Shown: positions 62,668 through 64,000 of the stretch, piece after piece
Numbering within the stretch: the stretch's first letter is position 1
Layout of the letters: the number at the start of each line of letters is the position of its first letter
Source of the DNA: Rhizobium aethiopicum
GTDB lineage: Bacteria; Pseudomonadota; Alphaproteobacteria; Rhizobiales; Rhizobiaceae
Direction of reading: 5' to 3'
Assembly: GCF_014197535.1 (NCBI RefSeq)
Contig: NZ_JACIFV010000001.1
Span: 1-64,000 of the forward strand
DNA length: 64,000 bases
Translations under genes and position numbers: made by a program
The notes under the pieces: generated by a model
What the model was told of the DNA's origin: nothing
Database searches by the model: none
The model's input: only the letters and a program-made list of their open reading frames with translations

Positions 62668-63003
62668 ATGATGAGCGAACGGTTCTCGGAAACGCCCTTC
62701 ATTCTTGACTCGGAAGCCAATGAGAACATAATAGGAACATCGGCGAGGCGGCAGGTGAAAATCGGATTGGAAGCTCTGAAGGAGATCGAGGTCGTGCGTC
62801 CGCAGGCAGCCGAGAAATTAGCAGAAGAAACGTTGAAAGGAGAAGTCGACGCAGTTGTCGCTTTTCACCAAGGGGATGTCCGTGCCGCCATTACGACGCT
62901 GCTGCTGGATTGCCATCATCTCAGACTTCAGCTTGCCCTGAGAGATAAAGGCGTGAGCCGCGGCATGGCCTGTGAACGGACAACACGTTTTGAAGGGCCA
63001 TGA
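62668..63003 (+). CDS. Hypothetical protein, 111 aa
   Basis: Start ATG 62668 or 62671 without a strong ribosome site. A soluble helical protein: RRQVKIGLEALKEIEVV, RPQAAEKLAEETLKGEVDAVVAFHQGDVRAAI, TTLLLDCHHLRLQLAL. Its stop overlaps the ATG of the next gene by 4 nt, so the pair is coupled. No family recognised. Confidence 0.55.
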   Translation: MMSERFSETPFILDSEANENIIGTSARRQVKIGLEALKEIEVVRPQAAEKLAEETLKGEVDAVVAFHQGDVRAAITTLLLDCHHLRLQLALRDKGVSRGMACERTTRFEGP

Positions 63004-63269
63004 GACATCGTCGCGGTATCGGCCTCGCGCCCCCTGATCGCCACGCAGTCGAAATCGAAGAGGCAACATTGGCGACGTTACCGGAGTGGTTCGTCATTTA
63101 CGGCCGTTGCCGCGCATGTCGCCGCCAGATGTTTATCGACCGACGGGATATTGCCCGGCGCTGCGGCCAGAACCTGTCTCTCGCCAGTCTGGCCAAACGC
63201 CTTCAATGCCAAGGATGCGGCAACCGCTCCGGCAATCTGCTGCTCCTTCGAATGCTGCCGCGCGATTGA
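63000..63269 (+). CDS. Small zinc-ribbon-like protein, 89 aa
   Basis: An ATGA overlap joins it to the preceding gene. Four Cys are arranged as CRAC (residue about 37) and CQGC (about 70), a treble or zinc-ribbon pattern with 28-30 residues between pairs. The surrounding residues are basic. It could bind nucleic acid or metal, but no known family is claimed. Confidence 0.55.
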   Translation: MRHRRGIGLAPPDRHAVEIEEATLATLPEWFVIYGRCRACRRQMFIDRRDIARRCGQNLSLASLAKRLQCQGCGNRSGNLLLLRMLPRD

Positions 63270-63379
63270 CAGGAACCGCGCACTTCAAACCGACCGCTCC
63301 CACCAGCCGGGAACAAACACCGTGCTTAAAAGTTGTGTGGCATCAACCACGTAACGTCGCCTTTGACAGGAGGTCTCTC

Positions 63380-63457
63380 ATGGGTCGCGGTATTCTACTC
63401 TGGCTGCTTGGCGTTCCACTGCCTATCATCATTCTTTTGGCTCTGTTTATGCGATAG
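63380..63457 (+). CDS. 25-residue membrane peptide
   Basis: ATG 63380 has the strong site AGGAGGTCTCTC. The peptide (GRGILLWLLGVPLPIIILLA, then LFMR) is a single hydrophobic helix with Arg at both ends. It precedes the partial membrane gene by 9 nt. Strong translation signal and adjacency make it a credible micro-protein. Confidence 0.6.
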   Translation: MGRGILLWLLGVPLPIIILLALFMR

Positions 63458-63466
63458 GAACGGATC

Positions 63467-64000
63467 ATGTCGGTTTCAATGACAGGTTCCGGAGAGGTTG
63501 CCACTCCGGTCGAATCCTCCAAATCCGCCATGACGTGGGGACCCATCTTCGGTGGCGCAGCCGCCGCCATTGGAGTGACCCTCATTCTTCTGCTTCTAGG
63601 ATCCGGCCTTGGGCTGACCATGGTGTCGCCCTGGTCGGGACAAAGCAGTTCGCTCGGCACACTCGGCATCACAGCGGCGATCTGGCTCGTTCTCGTGCAG
63701 TGGCTCTCTTCCGCCCTCGGAGGTTATGTAACCGGCCGCTTGCGCACAAAATGGGCCGCCGTCCACACCGACGAGGTTTTCTTCCGCGACACCGCGCATG
63801 GTTTCCTAAGCTGGGCTCTGGCAACCATCTTCGTCGCCGGATTCCTTGCGTCGTCGCTGACGTCGCTCGCCGGCGCCGGTGCACAGGCGGTAGGATCGGC
63901 CGCGCAAGCCGTAGGCTCGACCGCCGCGGCCGCCGGTACGGCAGCAGCAACGTCGTCAACCTCGCCGCTGGATCTTTCCACCGCCTATTTTACCGACGCA
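63467..64000 (+). CDS. Polytopic membrane protein, partial (runs off the window)
   Basis: ATG 63467 starts a frame still open at 64000 (178 codons). Residues include ESSKSAMTWGPIFGGAAAAIG, membrane segments near 25-45, 65-90 and 115-140, and an Ala/Gly/Thr-rich linker (GSAAQAVGSTAAAAG). It resembles what is sometimes annotated PhnA-like membrane protein in rhizobia, but this label has no solid basis. C-terminus unseen. Confidence 0.65.
   Translation, partial: MSVSMTGSGEVATPVESSKSAMTWGPIFGGAAAAIGVTLILLLLGSGLGLTMVSPWSGQSSSLGTLGITAAIWLVLVQWLSSALGGYVTGRLRTKWAAVHTDEVFFRDTAHGFLSWALATIFVAGFLASSLTSLAGAGAQAVGSAAQAVGSTAAAAGTAAATSSTSPLDLSTAYFTDA

Overview
This window is rhizobial chromosomal DNA, most like Rhizobium of the leguminosarum/etli group. 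The evidence is the overall high GC, the order of core blocks (gatCA; tig; yajC-secDF; tatABC-serS-surE-pcm; scpAB-nagZ-SPOR-argS-dgt; exoR; valS-popZ), an ExoR exopolysaccharide regulator, DUF1127 micro-proteins and an anti-Shine-Dalgarno 'cuckoo'-type small RNA. Genus and species are inferred from remembered relatives, not from a search.

Layout. 0-2.5 kb is a decayed accessory patch: an IS66 transposase remnant, an Rhs core fragment, an Rhs-tip toxin with its likely immunity gene, and a DUF416 gene that overlaps the end of a second toxin-like fragment. 2.6-9.75 kb is core: gatCA, a GNAT gene with an in-frame stop, a UPF0173 hydrolase, ruvX, a small membrane pair, a TetR regulator with an operator-like palindrome, map and radC. 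At 9.75-11.33 kb an FMN-dependent 2-hydroxyacid oxidase is bracketed by radC and a diverged duplicate of the radC 3' end, which looks like a small insertion. 11.4-20 kb holds sthA, an EEP-family phosphatase/nuclease, a B12-type radical SAM protein, an NTF2-like protein, trigger factor, tRNA-Leu and a GDYXXLXY/DUF2157 membrane pair.

20.1-21.5 kb is the most interesting stretch. It has a small RNA of two hairpins with CCTCCTCCC loops plus a terminator, two DUF1127 genes, a third CCTCCC-loop hairpin in the 3' UTR of the first DUF1127 gene, and a shared promoter motif (TTGCACTGCA, 29 nt before a TATWTA box) in front of both the sRNA and the second DUF1127 gene. 21.5-53.9 kb is mostly core housekeeping: tRNA modification, Sec and Tat export, cell envelope, chromosome segregation, tRNA charging, repair, and polarity (PopZ).

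54.1-58.4 kb is an accessory islet beside tRNA-Cys. A 22-nt imperfect copy of the tRNA 3' region lies at 54389-54410, so about 4 kb appears to have entered at the tRNA. It carries small unknown genes, a sterol-desaturase-family membrane enzyme and decayed nuclease-like and phage-like fragments; no integrase is visible. 58.7-64 kb is a lineage-specific run of small secreted or membrane proteins (PGPGW-like, CsbD, a lipoprotein, Gly/Ser-rich and Tyr/His-rich exported proteins) around tRNA-Asn, and ends in a truncated membrane-protein gene.

How the genes work together. Export dominates the middle: YajC-SecDF drive the Sec pathway and TatABC the folded-protein pathway, while ExoR, the degenerate LytM lipoprotein, the SPOR protein, NagZ and PopZ shape envelope and division. 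The 20-21 kb small RNA/DUF1127 set looks like a post-transcriptional stress or metabolic circuit. No CRISPR array, plasmid origin or intact transposon was seen.
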